A stretch of 64,000 nucleotides of DNA from Carya illinoinensis (lineage: Eukaryota > Streptophyta > Magnoliopsida > Fagales > Juglandaceae). A program made the position numbers and the translations under genes. Position 1 is the first letter of the stretch. Every line of letters starts with the position of its first letter. This document shows positions 47,448 through 60,636 of the stretch, piece by piece. The stretch is taken from contig NC_056760.1 of the NCBI RefSeq assembly GCF_018687715.1, positions 10,342,001-10,406,000 on the forward strand. Reading direction: 5' to 3'. Under the pieces are notes generated by a model, which was given only the letters and a program-made list of their open reading frames with translations, was not told where the DNA came from and made no database searches.

Positions 47448-50400
47448 TGACAACACGGGTCACACACCACATTGATAAGTGCTAAGTGTGTGCACATGCA
47501 ACATGTGTAAGACAAAAGACACAACGGATAAGTAAAGTCAATCAACTAAGTACTAAAATTGGTAAATACAAATTCGCTTAAATACAAGCATTTCAAAAAG
47601 TATTACAGTTATCCAATAAATACATAATTAAGCCAAAATACAATAACAAAAAATGGGAAATAAATCCCAACACTCGAGAAAGTGATCCTTGATCACTCCT
47701 TCTGAGGAGCTGCATCCTCAGGCTCTGCATCCTCATCTGCATCAAAATCTACAGTACCAAGAAACGATACCGCAGATAAGCAATAGACCAAATATTCCAA
47801 GAGATAAAAATACATTCATGCAACCAACAAAATGTATGCATATGATGAAATATGCATGAAATCCAAAAATGATTATTTTTCAACACACTCCAAAATCTCA
47901 TTTTAACCAAAAAACCAAGTCCATTAAAAAATAACGTCCACCATTTTTTTAGAAAATGGCCCAGTATAAAATCCACAATCTTTCAAGAAAATAGTTCACA
48001 TAAATCCATTTATCTAAAACCAAGTATCCAATTTTAATTTGTATGCATCATGATCTCCCATAGGGATCATTTACACACCCTAACTTCTTTCGCCACATCA
48101 CGGGTAATGACCATGCTTGTGACTATGTAACCAGCGATGCCCAGTTTTAGCCCAGCGTGTTTGTAGCCAAATATCCTCTAGCCCCCACAGTAGAGGGGCC
48201 ACAAAATCGGCACAATAGTGTTACCACCTCGTCCGATCCCGTTGTTACCTAGTGATAACCCAATAGACGTCACTTAGTATATTTCACTCCCGAATAACCA
48301 GAGGAGCTCCACCAAGATAATACTTCATCTCGACTTTGGGTCATGATACACACGCATCCAAAAATCATCTTATACATGAAAACCCAGTTTTCATTCATGC
48401 TCATGAACATGCATGCAATTATGCAGTGTATAACATGAACCCAAGTAAGACATAAAAATACCAAACACAATCCAACCTCACAAATAACTCCATCCTCCAA
48501 TCCAACTGACCCCCAAACTCATCGGACTCAACATCCGGCAAAAATCAATCAGATCACAAAGAATTGTTAGTGCAAAATATATTTAAATCTCAAAAAGGCA
48601 AAAACTAAAAGATGAAGTGCACAAAGACCCGATTTAACATCAAAAGCGAACCCGAAAATAAAATCACCAAAAATCACAATTTTTGGGACAGAAAATAGGT
48701 TTCAAAGACAAGTAAATCTGAAGGGGATTTGCAAGAGAAAGGGGTTGATTTATAAAATAAAAACTAGAAAATAAAGGCTTGACAATGGCATGCATGGCAA
48801 GAGAGAAAATAACCAAGCAAAATAAAAATGGAAGCTTATAGTTTGGGGTCAAAACAGGGGCACGAGGAAGACAAAAAATAGAGCACGGTTTGGAGGCCAA
48901 AAACACCCAAAAATCACAAGATTTTACCCACAAGCTAGTACACGAAAATTCTAGAGAAAAAGAGAGGGAAAACCGAGCTTCAAGCTTCACGTTTGGAACA
49001 AAACCAAACCATGGTTTTCGGATCCAAAATAGGGCGCGATATAGGGAAAAACAAAGGAAAAAAGCAAGGGGTTTTACACTATAATAACAAGGAATACACA
49101 AGAAAAAAAGAAGAGGAAAGAGGGGCACAAGGAGCTTCGGCCAAACTTGCAACAATGGAGAGAAATCCATGAAATAAAATGCAGAAAATAGAAGAGAGGG
49201 GATTTGGTTAATAGCAAAAAAAGAAGCAAAATGCAAGCTAAAATAAATGCAAGCTAACCACAAGAAGATCATGGAAGAAATAGCATCACAAGAGAGGAAG
49301 AAAAAGGCAGCTGCGACAAGGAAAAAAGTTTCAGAGGAAGAAGGAGAAGGCAACTGCACAGTAGGGAAATAAAAGGAAACAAGCCCTAAGGGCTACTTAT
49401 TAGAGACCCCAGTCTTGTCCTTAAACATTAAGTCCACGAGCTCGCCTTAGTGATATTGGTGACCGAGTAATCTTGCCAACTTGCTTGGCTTTCAACAAAG
49501 GGTATGTGTGTGGGAAATGGAATGATGGAGATGATGGTGAAATTGGGTAGGCTAAGTGTTTAGGGCTTGTAATTCACTATGGACGGCTAGGGCTTGTTCC
49601 TTGAGTGTGGAGCCAAGTTGATTGGGTTAAGGTTGATGAGAGGTAGTGAGGCTAGAGATTTCGGCTATAAGGCAATTAGATTTGTCGAAATTGCCCAGGG
49701 GAATTAGGGTCAGCGCTAAGATGGATGGAGGCTAGGGTTTTGAAAAGATTCCAAAGTGATAAGAATTCTTGAGGAATTGGTGAGGCTAATTTGGAAAGTT
49801 AATGTTGACTTGAGAGATTTAAGGGATGAGGGATTTAAGAACTTAAAAGAGATTATCAATTCCTTAAATTAAGGGATGAGGGATTTAAGAAATTGAAGAG
49901 GATTATCAATTCCTTAAACTAAGGGATTTGAATTGGAGGAAGCCAAGACTTCTAAAAGGAAAGAGTTTCCTTATGGAGAATTGAGGGGTTTCGGCTAGGA
50001 TAAATTGGGATGAAAGAATGGTAAAGATGGTAATCCCGTGTATGGTAAGTGATGATTTGGTTGGAATTTTATGGAAGATTTGCAAAATGGAATGAATCTT
50101 TGAGGGAATGGGGAAATTCAAATTTGGACTAGGATGACAAGTCAATAGTTGACTAAAGAGATGTTAGGAAGAGTGATTTAAGGAATTGAATGTGATTGTC
50201 AATTCCTTAAATTAAGGAATTTGAAATGTGAGAGAGTCAAGACTCCTAGAATGAAAGAATTACCTTATAGGGACTTGAGGTGGGCAGCTGGGTTTGTGGA
50301 GGAAATGATTTATGGAAAGTGGCAAACACTTTAGTGGTTGAAAATGAAAGTATGGAAGAATCAAATGGGCAATGGAAGGATGAACACCAAGAGCAAAATG

Positions 50401-51345
50401 ATAAACACTCAAGAACAAAATAAAATACTTAAGAATTTGAATGAACAAAAGGTAACAAATCAACTAATGATTCACAGATTACACAATAGTTGAAATAAAC
50501 CTCATGAATTGATAACTTAATAAAAATAAGAATAACAACAAATTGGATTCACGGATTGTACCAAGTTGCAAGATCAAGATAAATGAATCACATTTATTCA
50601 CGAATTGCAAGGTGTGATCCTCTCTTTGGGATTAACGAATTACACCCAAAAAGTCCAAGTACCTAACATCGATTGTTGATCTCCTAAACAAAATAATCAT
50701 CCTCTAGGAAATTTGCCAAAAGATGTAAATGCAAAGACTAAGGGTCCTATTTATAAGGATTACAACTTGGAAACCCCTGATAGGTCCCTTCGAAAATAAA
50801 TAATTAAATTAAAATAAACAATAACATAGTTGACATGGGCCAAGTTGACCCATGACATGTATGAGCCCATGGGTGGACTAGGTTAGCTCTTCTCTTCATG
50901 GGATTCTACTACTGCCGCCCAAAATGACGCAGCATGGAGGAAATTAAAGTGGTTGGGTTTAATGCACAGGTTGGGCTTGGAGACTGAATGGGTTGGGCCC
51001 AAAAATAAAGGAAAACCCCCATTAAAACAAAGCCCAATTCGAAAATAAGGGTCTAAGAAAGGAAAAAGGCACAATAAAAATAAATAAAGGTGAAATAAAA
51101 CATTACAACTTACTATTAATAAAATAAAATATTTAAAGCCCAACAATAGAATAAATTAAAGTAAATAACAATTTAAATATAAAACAATAACTAATATCAA
51201 GAAAACACATTAAAATAATTTCACGACTTAAAATTTATAAAAATAATATTTTAAAAATTACATTTAATTTAAAATAAGAGAATTATTAATTATAATAATT
51301 TAAATAATCATTCAATACAAATACACGTAAATACGGAATATTACA
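47448..51345 (-). mobile_element. Large LTR-like repeat related to 38550-40798, with possible nested repeat
   Basis: The left side (GATGATGACAACACGGGTCA then AAGTGTGTGCACATGCAAC) matches the left side of 38550-40798 closely, and later landmarks match too (GATGCCCAGTT, CAGAGGAGCTCCACC, TGATACACACGCA). The right end TACACGTAAATACGG resembles TACACGCAAAAGCGG there. It is 1.6 kb longer than its relative. The excess, about 49400-50800, shares landmarks with 32640-33000 (TTTGGGATT, CACCCAAA, AGTCCAAGT or AGCCCAAGT, TTTGTCAAAAGAT or TTTGCCAAAAGAT). No gag-pol is present. Confidence 0.6.
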
Positions 51346-51487
51346 ATAATAACAATAAAAGAAATCATGAGAAGTCTGTGCATGTTGCTGCATAAAACAA
51401 TGGGCTTGCATTCAAATTCAAAAGTAATTGCAAACATTCCTTTGATTTTACTTTTTTTTCAATACAACGGGAGTTGAGAGGACAACT

Positions 51488-51730
51488 TCATTTAGGCGAG
51501 CCCTTTTTCTGACATTGATTCTTGACCCATTTGATGCCTGCTGATGCTCCGCTCTTGATCTTTAGTGCCCCAACCATGGCGGTTGCTTTGGCTTTATTCA
51601 ATCCAGCTTTTGCATTCCCCTTCTTGTTGCCGCTGCTTTCTTTCTTGGTATTAGCGCCGTCCTCTTCCTCCATGGCACCGATTCCTCCAGCACCCCATTG
51701 ATCTGCCCAGCTTGGTGCTTCTGTGGCCAT
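51488..51730 (-). CDS. Conserved small plant protein of unknown function, 80 aa
   Basis: Single-exon frame starting MATEAPSWADQWGAGGIGAM, with an acidic patch (MEEEDGANTKKE), a Lys/Gly/Ala-rich middle (NKKGNAKAGLNKAKATAMVG) and the basic end IKWVKNQCQKKGSPK. The start motif APSWADQWG and the end IKWVKNQCQKK look conserved, and I have the impression of a plant-wide family of such 70-90-residue proteins, with no known function. No signal peptide or membrane span is seen. A 5' UTR intron is likely, with a donor at about 52378 (ACAAG then GTATAC on the minus strand) and an acceptor not far above 51730. The intron holds a GA repeat and a G-box. The name is left open. Confidence 0.75.
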   Translation of the reverse strand: MATEAPSWADQWGAGGIGAMEEEDGANTKKESSGNKKGNAKAGLNKAKATAMVGALKIKSGASAGIKWVKNQCQKKGSPK

Positions 51731-52324
51731 ATTATTGTCTTGTATCTCTATGCAAATCTAATTTCTCGAACGAAAATGGTCAATTAATTCAAAGATGCAA
51801 GAACATCGAAGAAATAATGTTATCAATAAAAGTCTAAGAAAATTCCAGATTTTTTACCCATAAATTGGGTTATTTCTTTGTGCTTTCTTTGTAACATTCT
51901 GAAATTTTCAAGAAGTTGAAATTCTACAACTGCAACTCCATTTCCAGGAAATGAAAAGGTTTTCAAGGGATTCATTTTCTCTTACATTTTCATAGGGATT
52001 GAAAAGCCTGGGTTTCCGTTTCCACCCAACATGGTTTTTCAAGGAAAATTTACCGAAAAAGCAGCTGTAGCAGTCATATCTAAATGGCATGCAGTACTCT
52101 GCAGAAAGGAAAATCTTTCTTGTTCTCATTTCTTTTGGAGGTGATAAAAAGAAAATGGATCTGATAGGAACATATCAAAGCATTTTCAGTTGTACAAAAC
52201 CATTTCACCCTCAAAGAAACATAGAACAAGATCTAAACAATATACAACATAACACTCTTTTAACTTTTCACAATCTCTTAATCCCCAGAAAACACAAAGA
52301 TTAAACCTTTCAAAGAACTTGAAT

Positions 52325-52327
52325 CAC

Positions 52328-52378
<51 letters not shown>
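52325..52378. repeat. G-box followed by GA microsatellite
   Basis: CACGTG at 52325-52330 runs directly into a 49-base GA repeat. It lies in the presumed first intron or leader of the small minus-strand gene at 51488-51730; as CT repeats on the coding strand, such tracts are frequent in plant leaders. Confidence 0.85.
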
Positions 52379-52381
<3 letters not shown>

Positions 52382-52439
52382 ACCTTGTAAATGGATAAGC
52401 AAGGAGGAGTAGATTGAGAAAGTTGGGAGTTAATGGGGG

Positions 52440-54187
52440 AAGGAAGGAAGGAAGAGTTGAAAGACCTTATACCCAGGCCAGACAAACCAAAGGTCACATG
52501 TCAGTGGGGATTATCTTGTACGCACGTCTTAAACTTTAGTGAAAAAATAAAAAGGGACTTGATACCTCAGTAGTTATAGTTTTCCATCTAACGAAGCAAA
52601 CTCTGTTTGGCATCTTTTCTTTTCTTTATTAAGAGTCTTTTAATTATAATCCTAATCATATTGTTATGATCTTTTGCATATTAAATTAGTAGGCCAACCA
52701 TCTTTCTTTCTCATCCTCATCAACCCCCGAATTATTGGACTAGCTCATGTCTGTCACCAGTTTATTGCTTTGTCCCACCACCCTCTCAAGCACATTGATT
52801 TGCCTCCACTACTAGATCCCATTGTTTCACCGGTGCTCTGCCCAATTATCATATATTCTTTTGCCTACTGTTTGACATTCAAGTAAATATAGTCGTCTTT
52901 TGCAATTTTCTCTGTATCATTTAAATTTATTCCAAGGTCTTCAAATAGATGACACTACAATAAATATGTTGGATTTTCAGTTTGCACTCAAATGAAACAA
53001 CGTTTTCATCTTAAGGTTAGACTGAATAATGCTGAATTCATACCCATAGAGCGGGCTAGCTGTAAGGCACATCTCACTCCATACAACTTATTTATGTGAC
53101 CACCTTTTAGCTCAATGCTTGTTTCTTTAATCAAATTAAAGGCCCCAAAAAATCTGGCAAGTACTAATATGAAAGAAGAATGCTAGTAAAAAGGAAAATT
53201 GAATTTTACAAATTGAGATGTGAGAACATAAAAATAGTTATCATTTTATAAATTTATCTTCTATAATTAATTCTCCAAACATTTCTCCTACTTAGAAATG
53301 AAAACACTCTCTTTATGTCCCGCTGTATATGGAGTATTTTATTGCATGTTGTTTACAAACAAGCATGGAAGCAGGCTAGGTATAAAACATCTACTGCGGT
53401 GTCAGATGGTTTGTAGGTAATTTAATTCATTGTTCGCATTAATTGAATTGAAAGAGAGGAAGATTACTGTTCCACTAATAATAATGCGGACGGCATTTTG
53501 AGGACGAGGTATCCGAACATAAATAATAATGTCAGAAAATGATCTACATTTATTGTGATTAAGGACATACATCAGCTAGGCAACTCGAGTTCTTCATTCT
53601 TAAATTCCGTCCTTAAACTTTGGTTTGCGCACTCACTACTTCCTACCTTTCATTCAAGACACAACTTTTACTCAATCTATTTCCCTTCAATCTATTTACA
53701 ATATTTTATATTTATATATATGATAATTTTATATGCGCGGGTATCAAAATATACCACAATTTGTTCAATCCAACAGATGCCTATAGTTTCTAAAGGGAAA
53801 GGACCGGAGGCACAATAATTACCCAACGAGTATCAAAAATTAAAATAGGAGTAGGGGCAGACGATGAACTAATTTTCCCCAAGCGAGAATATAGATTAAA
53901 AACAAAACTAAGCAAAATTGGGAGCATCTGATCTTTCGATGAAAACTTCTAATTGGTTCAAAAGTAATGTTGCCGAATCTTTCTATAAACATAGCACAAC
54001 TCCTAATTAAAATGGGATGGTTAAAAATCAAGTCACGACTCAAATTCACCAACTAACCAAACATGCCAACCCCATGCATGTAAATTGTAAAACCATTTTC
54101 TTCTAATGATTTGGGTTTTGTCCTTTCTTTTTTCTCTCCATCTATCTTTTTGGTTACCATTTCTCTCCATTTTTCAGGAGGATGCAA
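52440..54187. other. Intergenic gap
   Basis: It lies between the small-protein gene's 5' end and the 3' end of the ankyrin gene. Short frames at 52674-52886 and 53555-53818 show no known family. Its right part, below 54187, must hold the 3' UTR of the ankyrin gene. No repeat or RNA gene was recognised. Confidence 0.4.
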
Positions 54188-56477
54188 TTACTTGGATTTC
54201 CTCGTGGACTTGGATTTCTTCATTTTGCGTGATTTATCGTCCACGCTAGTCCACGTGTATCCACTAGGTATGGCAAAAGGATCCGACTCATGCGCCCCCG
54301 CCGCTGAACTTTTCTGTTGTTGCTGCTGTTGCTTGCTTGCCGATACCGAGTGGCTATTGTTTCGCCGCAACCACGTCGAAGACGACGACGACGACGACGA
54401 CGGTAATGAAGGGGTGTGGGTATCTGATTTATGATCGTCTTCCGAGTGGCCTCCTCGTCCTCCATGAAACAAGTGTCTGGGACTTGAGAACGGCGTGTAG
54501 AATTGTTCGGTTGGTTGGAGCTCCACGAACTTTGTGAACGTTATCACCACTCTAACTGTAGGAACTACCGGAATTGCCACCTGTCCCACAAAACAAAACA
54601 AAGCCAAACTAAGCAATCACGGTTTGATTAATATTTGACATACAAACATTTTTGACCTGTTATAAAAGCAACTATCTACGATGCATGTCCCACAGTGATC
54701 TCGCCACGTCATTGCCTGGATTTGATCCAAATGACGTGGCAAAATCAAGGTCAAAACTGTTTTATATATTTTAACATTGGGCCCTACGATGTCGGAATGG
54801 AAATAAAAACCTCGGATGATATGAGGGTCCCACCCTCTATCACCGTCGGATCAGAATCAAACTATAATCTAAAAGTTCCACGTCAATTCACCGACCACTA
54901 TTGGCCCCACAATTGCTTCTCCACTAATCAGTAATCAGAGGACCGAGGTCCCACCCTTGCGGTCGAGGTCCGCAAGGAAGACCGTTACTCGTTGTCTTTG
55001 CCCCATCAAAAGAACCGAAAACTAAAGCAAGGCGCGAAGGGTCCACGAAAAAAAAAATTCCGTGGACCCCCGAAATATCCTTTTCCTAGAATGCCCTTAC
55101 CTTAACCGGGAACGTTCCCGGAGGAAACTTGGTCGTGAGCAACTCTCTCAACCTCCTCACGGCTTTCACTTTGTTCGCCAAAATGTCTAGTAACGGCAAC
55201 AACTCCTCCGTTTTCAACGGGAATTGCTCAGTTAACCAGACCGACGGCCGCAAGCTCCGAACGTACTCCTTCTCCTTAGTCTGCGGCGCAGACACAGCCG
55301 AAGCAGCTCTCCTTGACACCAGCGGCGCCGAGGGAGGAACATCAACGCTCTTCCTCGGCATCATCACCCATTCCCTCTCCTCTCTAACAAAGCTACTGTG
55401 TCTCCGCTGATCAGGGGCAAATCCAAAATTCGGATTCTCAGCCACCAAAAAACCGTCGTCGTCCTCGTCAAGTTCTAGAGGAAGGACCTGCTCACTTCCT
55501 GCCACGTCAGAGTCTCCACCGGCGACTTTACGTGACCGGAAGCTGAAGACCACATTGTGAATCTCGTAGACCTTGGCTTTCCACTCTCCCACATTCTCCG
55601 TTTTCTCCTGACGCCTCCAGTTGGTCCTTCCTACGAGTTCGGCTTTGGTGACGTCCATACCGGGTCGGTACACGCTTGTCTGGGAGCAGAAGCCAGCAAT
55701 GTCGGACTCGCTCATCGGAGCTCCAGCGTTCTCGAAGGCGTCGAAGATTTTGCGATCGTCGCGATTGAGAACCAAGAGAGCGCCAGAGGGAATGTCGTGG
55801 CTCTGATCGCCATCTCCGAGGAAGAGAAAGCTCTGATCGGCGCGCTGTATCTTCAAGCCATCGAAACCGGCCAAGGACGTGTCGGCACGTAGGTTACCGT
55901 CGCGCTTCCAGATTTTATAAGTGTCGGATGGAGCAATTTTACCGACGAAGGGAATGACGGAACTCTCGAAGTGGAAGGAGATCTCCATGTAAAAGTCTCG
56001 CATTCTGCGGAGCACGGCGATGACACGCGGCAAGCGTCGACGCCACTTGGCCCAGGCTGAGCGGTGGTGCTGGCGGAGGAGGATGAGAGAAATTTCGGAG
56101 CAACGGCGAACGAGAGCCTCCTGGAGGGGGTTCCATCCCGCAGAGTTCTGGAGGGACACATCAGCACCGGCAAGGGCGAGAGCGCGAGCGGAAACGGCGT
56201 CGTTTAGGCGCACGGCGAGGTGGAGAGGGGTCTCACGGAAGGGCACGTCACGGCGGTCGAGCAAGGCGGATATCTGGTCGCTGAGTCGTTCCTGAGAGAG
56301 AGAGTCTGACTCGGAGTGGATCTGAGCAGGGTCGGCGAGTTTAGGGAGGGTGGAAACGAGACGAGACAGGGTGGTGTGATCACCGACTGCGACGGCGTAG
56401 TGGACAGGGCTATGAGTGTAGTCCTCAGGTTTGATCTGGGGGAACGACGTGGTTGTGGCCGCGGAGTGCTTTGCCAT
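54188..56477 (-). CDS. Ankyrin repeat protein of the ANKRD13 / GPCR-chaperone type, two exons, 589 aa
   Basis: Exon 1 is 56477-55101 (459 codons) and ends at AAG before GTAAGG; exon 2 is 54580-54188, after a TTTGTGGGACAG acceptor, adding 130 codons. The phase is 0 and the joined reading FPPGTFPVK-VAIPVVPTVRV is the family's conserved block. Residues 22-45 and about 80-137 form ankyrin repeats (HSPVHYAVAVGD; ETPLHLAVRLNDAVSARALA). The rest to about 490 matches the ANKRD13 C-terminal domain (MRDFYMEISFHFESSVIPFV, YKIWKRDGNLRADTSLAGFD, YEIHNVVFSFRSRK, RPSVWLTEQFPL). The tail has a Ser run, a Gln run and a basic end KSRKMKKSKSTRKSK. Animal relatives bind ubiquitin and membrane cargo; no ubiquitin-interacting motif is evident here. 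The plant role is unknown. GC content is far above the flanks. Confidence 0.95.
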
Positions 56478-57902
56478 TCTTAGGAAAATGGAGTGAGTTC
56501 GCAGAGTGCTCTACTCTGCTCTGGTTGTGGACTTTGATGACGATAGTAAAGGGAATGTCGTGGAAAAACGGGAGGGAGGGGGGTAGTATCGTCATACAGC
56601 AGGCTCTTTATTGATAAACGTGATTGGAGGAGAGAGAGGCTGAAGACACGCAATCGGCGCGACTTTTGGTAATTCTAGCAGTGATATTAGTTTTTCTTGT
56701 TGAGATTTTTTTTTTTTTAAACTTCTATGTCAGTAGACACAGGTACTTTAGCTTCGGTTCTTTTGTCTTTTCCATGTCTGTCCTCTACTTCCTCGACTTT
56801 TTCTTTCTTCTCTTCCCTAATTTTTTTTGACTTTTTGTGGGAAAATATGCCCTTTCAACATTTATCAACTTTACCATTTCTTAATAAATAAAATTGAAAG
56901 TCATTTTGAGCAAAAATTTCAGTGATATTGCTATGCATATCGAACATCAACATCGTCTAGACAGACATCAAAACTATTGTCTTCGACAATATAGTAGTTA
57001 GTACTACCCTACAATCATTACCTTATTACCTTTATTATAAACTGACCTGATCCATCTGTTAATTATTGCATCGATCGTGTTGCTAACTTTCAATGTGAAG
57101 CATCAAGGAAAGTTGTTAAGGAAGGAAAAAAACAGAGAACCTTATGTATTACAGAATACTAGGAGGTGGCATACTGATTGCTGAGCAAGTTGTATTCCAA
57201 GATGTCCTCAATTTGAAACTCTGCATTTACACTTTTGAAGTCTCAGTCAAAAGAATTAGAATTCTTATTCTCAATAGTCCTACATTATTCACATATTAAG
57301 AGAAAAAATAATAATAATTATTATTTAGTGTAAGAATATTAAGTAAAATTTTTCTTTAAATTAGTCAAGGATGACAATAAAAAATAAAAAATAAAATAAA
57401 AAATATTCATTGGACATAGTTGTTGGCTACTTGAACCGCCACTAAACCATGTTTACTACAGAACCCCGGCTGCTTGCGGCATATGGTAACATACTACAGT
57501 TTTTGGAAGAAGTTCTTCCCCTCGAAGGAAGCTCCACAAAACAAAAACAAGAAAATCCAAACAAACTTAAGTAGAAAGATTTTATTTTATTTTTTAAGGG
57601 TACGGCAAAATGGGAAGTACCAGCAGGTTTAAAATCAATTACAGATGATATTAAAAAGGAAATTTTTATTTATAAGCTTTACTTATATAATAATATGTAC
57701 TTATGTGTTAGCTATTAATATGTTAAAAATTATAATATTTGACTTTTAAATTTTTAATTTAAAAAAAACTGATAAAATAAATCTCATAAATAAAATAAAA
57801 TTATAACTACAAATAATAACACAAATTTTTGGTTGAAGTGTTGTGAGCATATATATATTTTTTTGAAAGAATTCTCAAAGTGAGAAGTTTTTGAAATGAA
57901 TA

Positions 57903-58072
57903 CTGCTACATATATAACGGAATTATATAAAAGTAATTTTATAAATTTATGTGATTTCATCTGATTTATTAGATTTAATTTATAATAAAAATAATTTTAT
58001 GATCTAACAAATTATATCAAATTATATTAATTTATAAAATTACTTTATGTAATTTTTTGTGTAGAGTATTTT
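57903..58072. mobile_element. Palindromic AT-rich MITE
   Basis: Left CATATATAACGGAATTATAT with AAAAGTAATTTTATAAATT, and right (reverse complement) CACAAAAAATTACATAAAGT continuing AATTTTATAAATT, form long imperfect inverted repeats around GATTTATTAGATTTAATTTA. It is the same family as 35925-36062. Confidence 0.65.
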
Positions 58073-58547
58073 TTTTATAATAAATAGAATATAATGGCTA
58101 TAGCGAAAAAAACTCACGCATTTATTAACGTTATTTTTATACGAATTTATTTTTAAATATTTTTTTATTTTTTAAATTTTACTCAGCACCTCTTTAATTA
58201 AAAACTATTATATCCATCCATTCCAATCCAATAATATCACATGGAAAAATAATAAAACTACTTATTTATAATTTTTCTACAACCTTTTTTTTTTAAGTTT
58301 ATTTTGATTCTGATTTTGATTTAATGTGTTTGAAATTTAAAAATATATTATTTTATTAATAAATTGTAATTAAATTGTAAGACTTTCACCCCATATCACA
58401 TCGCCAAGCCATGAGTTGGCTGAAATTGTTTTTAAAACAAAAAAAAACAAAAATTTATGGGAATGATTGGAGCGTGGGATTAGTGTACAGTAATATTGGG
58501 GTTGGTGATAGAGGATGATTCAGAAGCTAAGTAGTGAGTGGTCAGCG

Positions 58548-58572
58548 TCTCTCTCTCTCTCTCTCTCTCTCT
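58548..58572. repeat. CT microsatellite
   Basis: Short perfect CT repeat of 25 bases. Confidence 0.9.
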
Positions 58573-60148
58573 GTAGTCTGTGGTGACCACATTTTGCAAC
58601 TGAGAGAACAGGGACCATGTCTGCGTTAACGCAGACAAAACTCCGTACGGGAATTTCTGGATTGACTGTCCCTCCACCTTTGTCCTTTGAAAAGTAAAAG
58701 CAACCATTTCAGAATTCAGAAATGCTTGTCATGTTGACAAGGCCGCCCAGCCCAGGACCCCTTTTTTTTTCCCTACTACAACTTGGGTCTTCCTTTTAGC
58801 CCTTTGGGCTCCTACTCAAGATTAATAGCAGCGTGCATGGGCTTTGGGCTCGCATTCAAGGAAATTAATAGCTAGCCCTATTCATGGGCTTTCTTCGGGC
58901 TCAAGCTACAGATAACTTGTCGCCTACAAAGAGCAAGCAACAAGAACAGTGAAAATGGTCCGGACCAAAACTGCAAAGGCAACTTGGTGTTCATTGACAA
59001 GGTAAACTGTATACATCGGAAGAGGCAAAGGAAAATTGTCTGCTTACAAGTCACAGTAATTCTACATATTTGTATAATTACTGTTCCCAATCTATTGAAT
59101 GATTTGTGTTAATTTCTCTCTCCTCACACTTGGACTCTCTCTCTCGACAAGGCAAATTTTTTACTTACAAGGTAAATTTATGTTACTTTAATTATAACTT
59201 TTTTATTTAATAATTCAATTTAATTATAATTCGATTATTAATTAACATATGATAAATAAAATTGCAAAATATAAAAAAAATAAATTAGGAAAATTTATTA
59301 TTTTTATTAAATTAATAATATTTTATTATTATAAGAATCTCTCTTTAATGGAACAAATAAAAAGTAAAATATGTGATTTTAGCCAAATTTTAGCGTTGCC
59401 TTTACGTATTCCATATTCCAATACTAATGGTCTAAGCCTAGTGTAGCAGTTGTTGTGATACTTATTAGTTTTAAAAATAAATTAAAATATCAATGTTTTT
59501 TGTTTTACCATTAGAGGACTATTTAATAGTGTGTCGATGGTCAGTGTATCGAAAAGTTCTACAAATAAATAGTTTCTTAAAAAATATACAACAATATCGG
59601 TTGGCAAATATATATATATATATATATCATTTAAATGAAATAGTATGATCTTGTTAGTAGTTGGATTTAAAAATTAAAAAATTCTATTCGTCGTTTATTT
59701 TTTTATTATTTTATTATGTGATATTAAATAATAATTTTATAAATAAAATATAATAATTAATTTCTAATCATTTAATATCATATCATAAAATGATGAGATA
59801 ATTATGATGAAAATTAAGGTGATAAGTAATATTATTATTTAAAAAATATAAAAAATTTAGTTGCAATCATAACTGCACATAATATATACATCAATCTAAT
59901 GTGATTAGTTAAAAAATAGATTTTATTAAAAATGATGTTAATTTTAAATTTTAAATATAAAAAAATTAATATTAATACATAAATTAATATACGACTTTAT
60001 TTGTATGCAGTAAAATTTTTAAAAATATACATATAGTGTAAGTAAGATCATGATTAGTCAGGTGAAGTCGAGATGAACCGGAGGATTACCGGACTCGTAG
60101 GACTTTGGTTGGGTGAGAATTTGGTTCATTGCAATTCTCCTAGAAAAT

Positions 60149-60400
60149 CACGTGTATGGTGTGGTCTATATCATGAGACTTGGCGTATACGATCAATTAA
60201 ACCCATGACCGGGACAAATGTTGAAAATCGACAGGTGCATGTTCGTCCGTAGTGGTTCCCTCTCCTTTGTGCTGACTCGATTTGACGCGGTAAAGAAATG
60301 TGACCAATCGTGCATGCACAGATCGCGTCGCTTTAACAAATCCGTTTCCCCGAAGGCACTTCCAATGCCAGATGTCCCGTCGCTGTGAGCAGGGGTCGGC
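60149..60400 (+). promoter_or_regulatory. G-box and DRE-like sites upstream of small gene
   Basis: CACGTG (in TCACGTGT, ABRE-like) lies at 60149-60154, and GTCGGC, the complement of the DRE/CRT core GCCGAC, lies at 60395-60400. CCAAT occurs at about 60303. Such sites mediate ABA and cold/drought induction in plants. Their effect here is inferred from motif alone. Confidence 0.4.
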
Positions 60401-60479
60401 CGGACTCCATTAGAAGTTCTCTTTGACTCGTTCTTAGAAGTTCCTTGCTAGTTGCTTACGGATTTGGCTTTCTTTCTAT

Positions 60480-60487
60480 TATATATA
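60480..60487 (+). promoter_or_regulatory. TATA box
   Basis: TATATATA followed by GGGGAGGAGG. It lies 157 bases before the start codon of the 78-codon gene; a start site near 60515 would give a leader of about 120 bases. Confidence 0.65.
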
Positions 60488-60636
60488 GGGGAGGAGGAAG
60501 AGGATCGAAGAGATCAGTATATATGTTAAAGCTCAACAACACGAACAAATAAGACCACCCGGCCATCTTCTTTAGCTGCTTTTCTGTTTTTGACGAATTC
60601 AATCTGGGTACTCTGCGGCAACAAAAAGAGAAATCA

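Larger units (their letters stand above)
56530..60470. other. Gap upstream of ankyrin gene, mostly AT-rich
   Basis: The first 100 bases hold the likely leader and promoter of the ankyrin gene. The rest is AT-rich with a MITE (57903-58072) and a CT repeat (58548-58572). The minus frame at 58480-58707 includes the CT repeat and shows no family resemblance. No other feature is supported. Confidence 0.4.

Noticed and set aside
48664..49359. Minus-strand open frame of 231 codons
   Set aside because: It lies within LTR-like repeat; the product is a low-complexity string of Phe, Leu and Ser caused by purine-rich plus-strand sequence, with no domain.
54111..54537. Plus-strand frames over the ankyrin gene's second exon
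   Set aside because: They are antisense shadows of the Ser and Gln runs of the minus-strand coding exon.
58480..58707. 75-codon minus-strand frame
   Set aside because: Its middle is a translated CT microsatellite and the rest has no relatives that I recognise.
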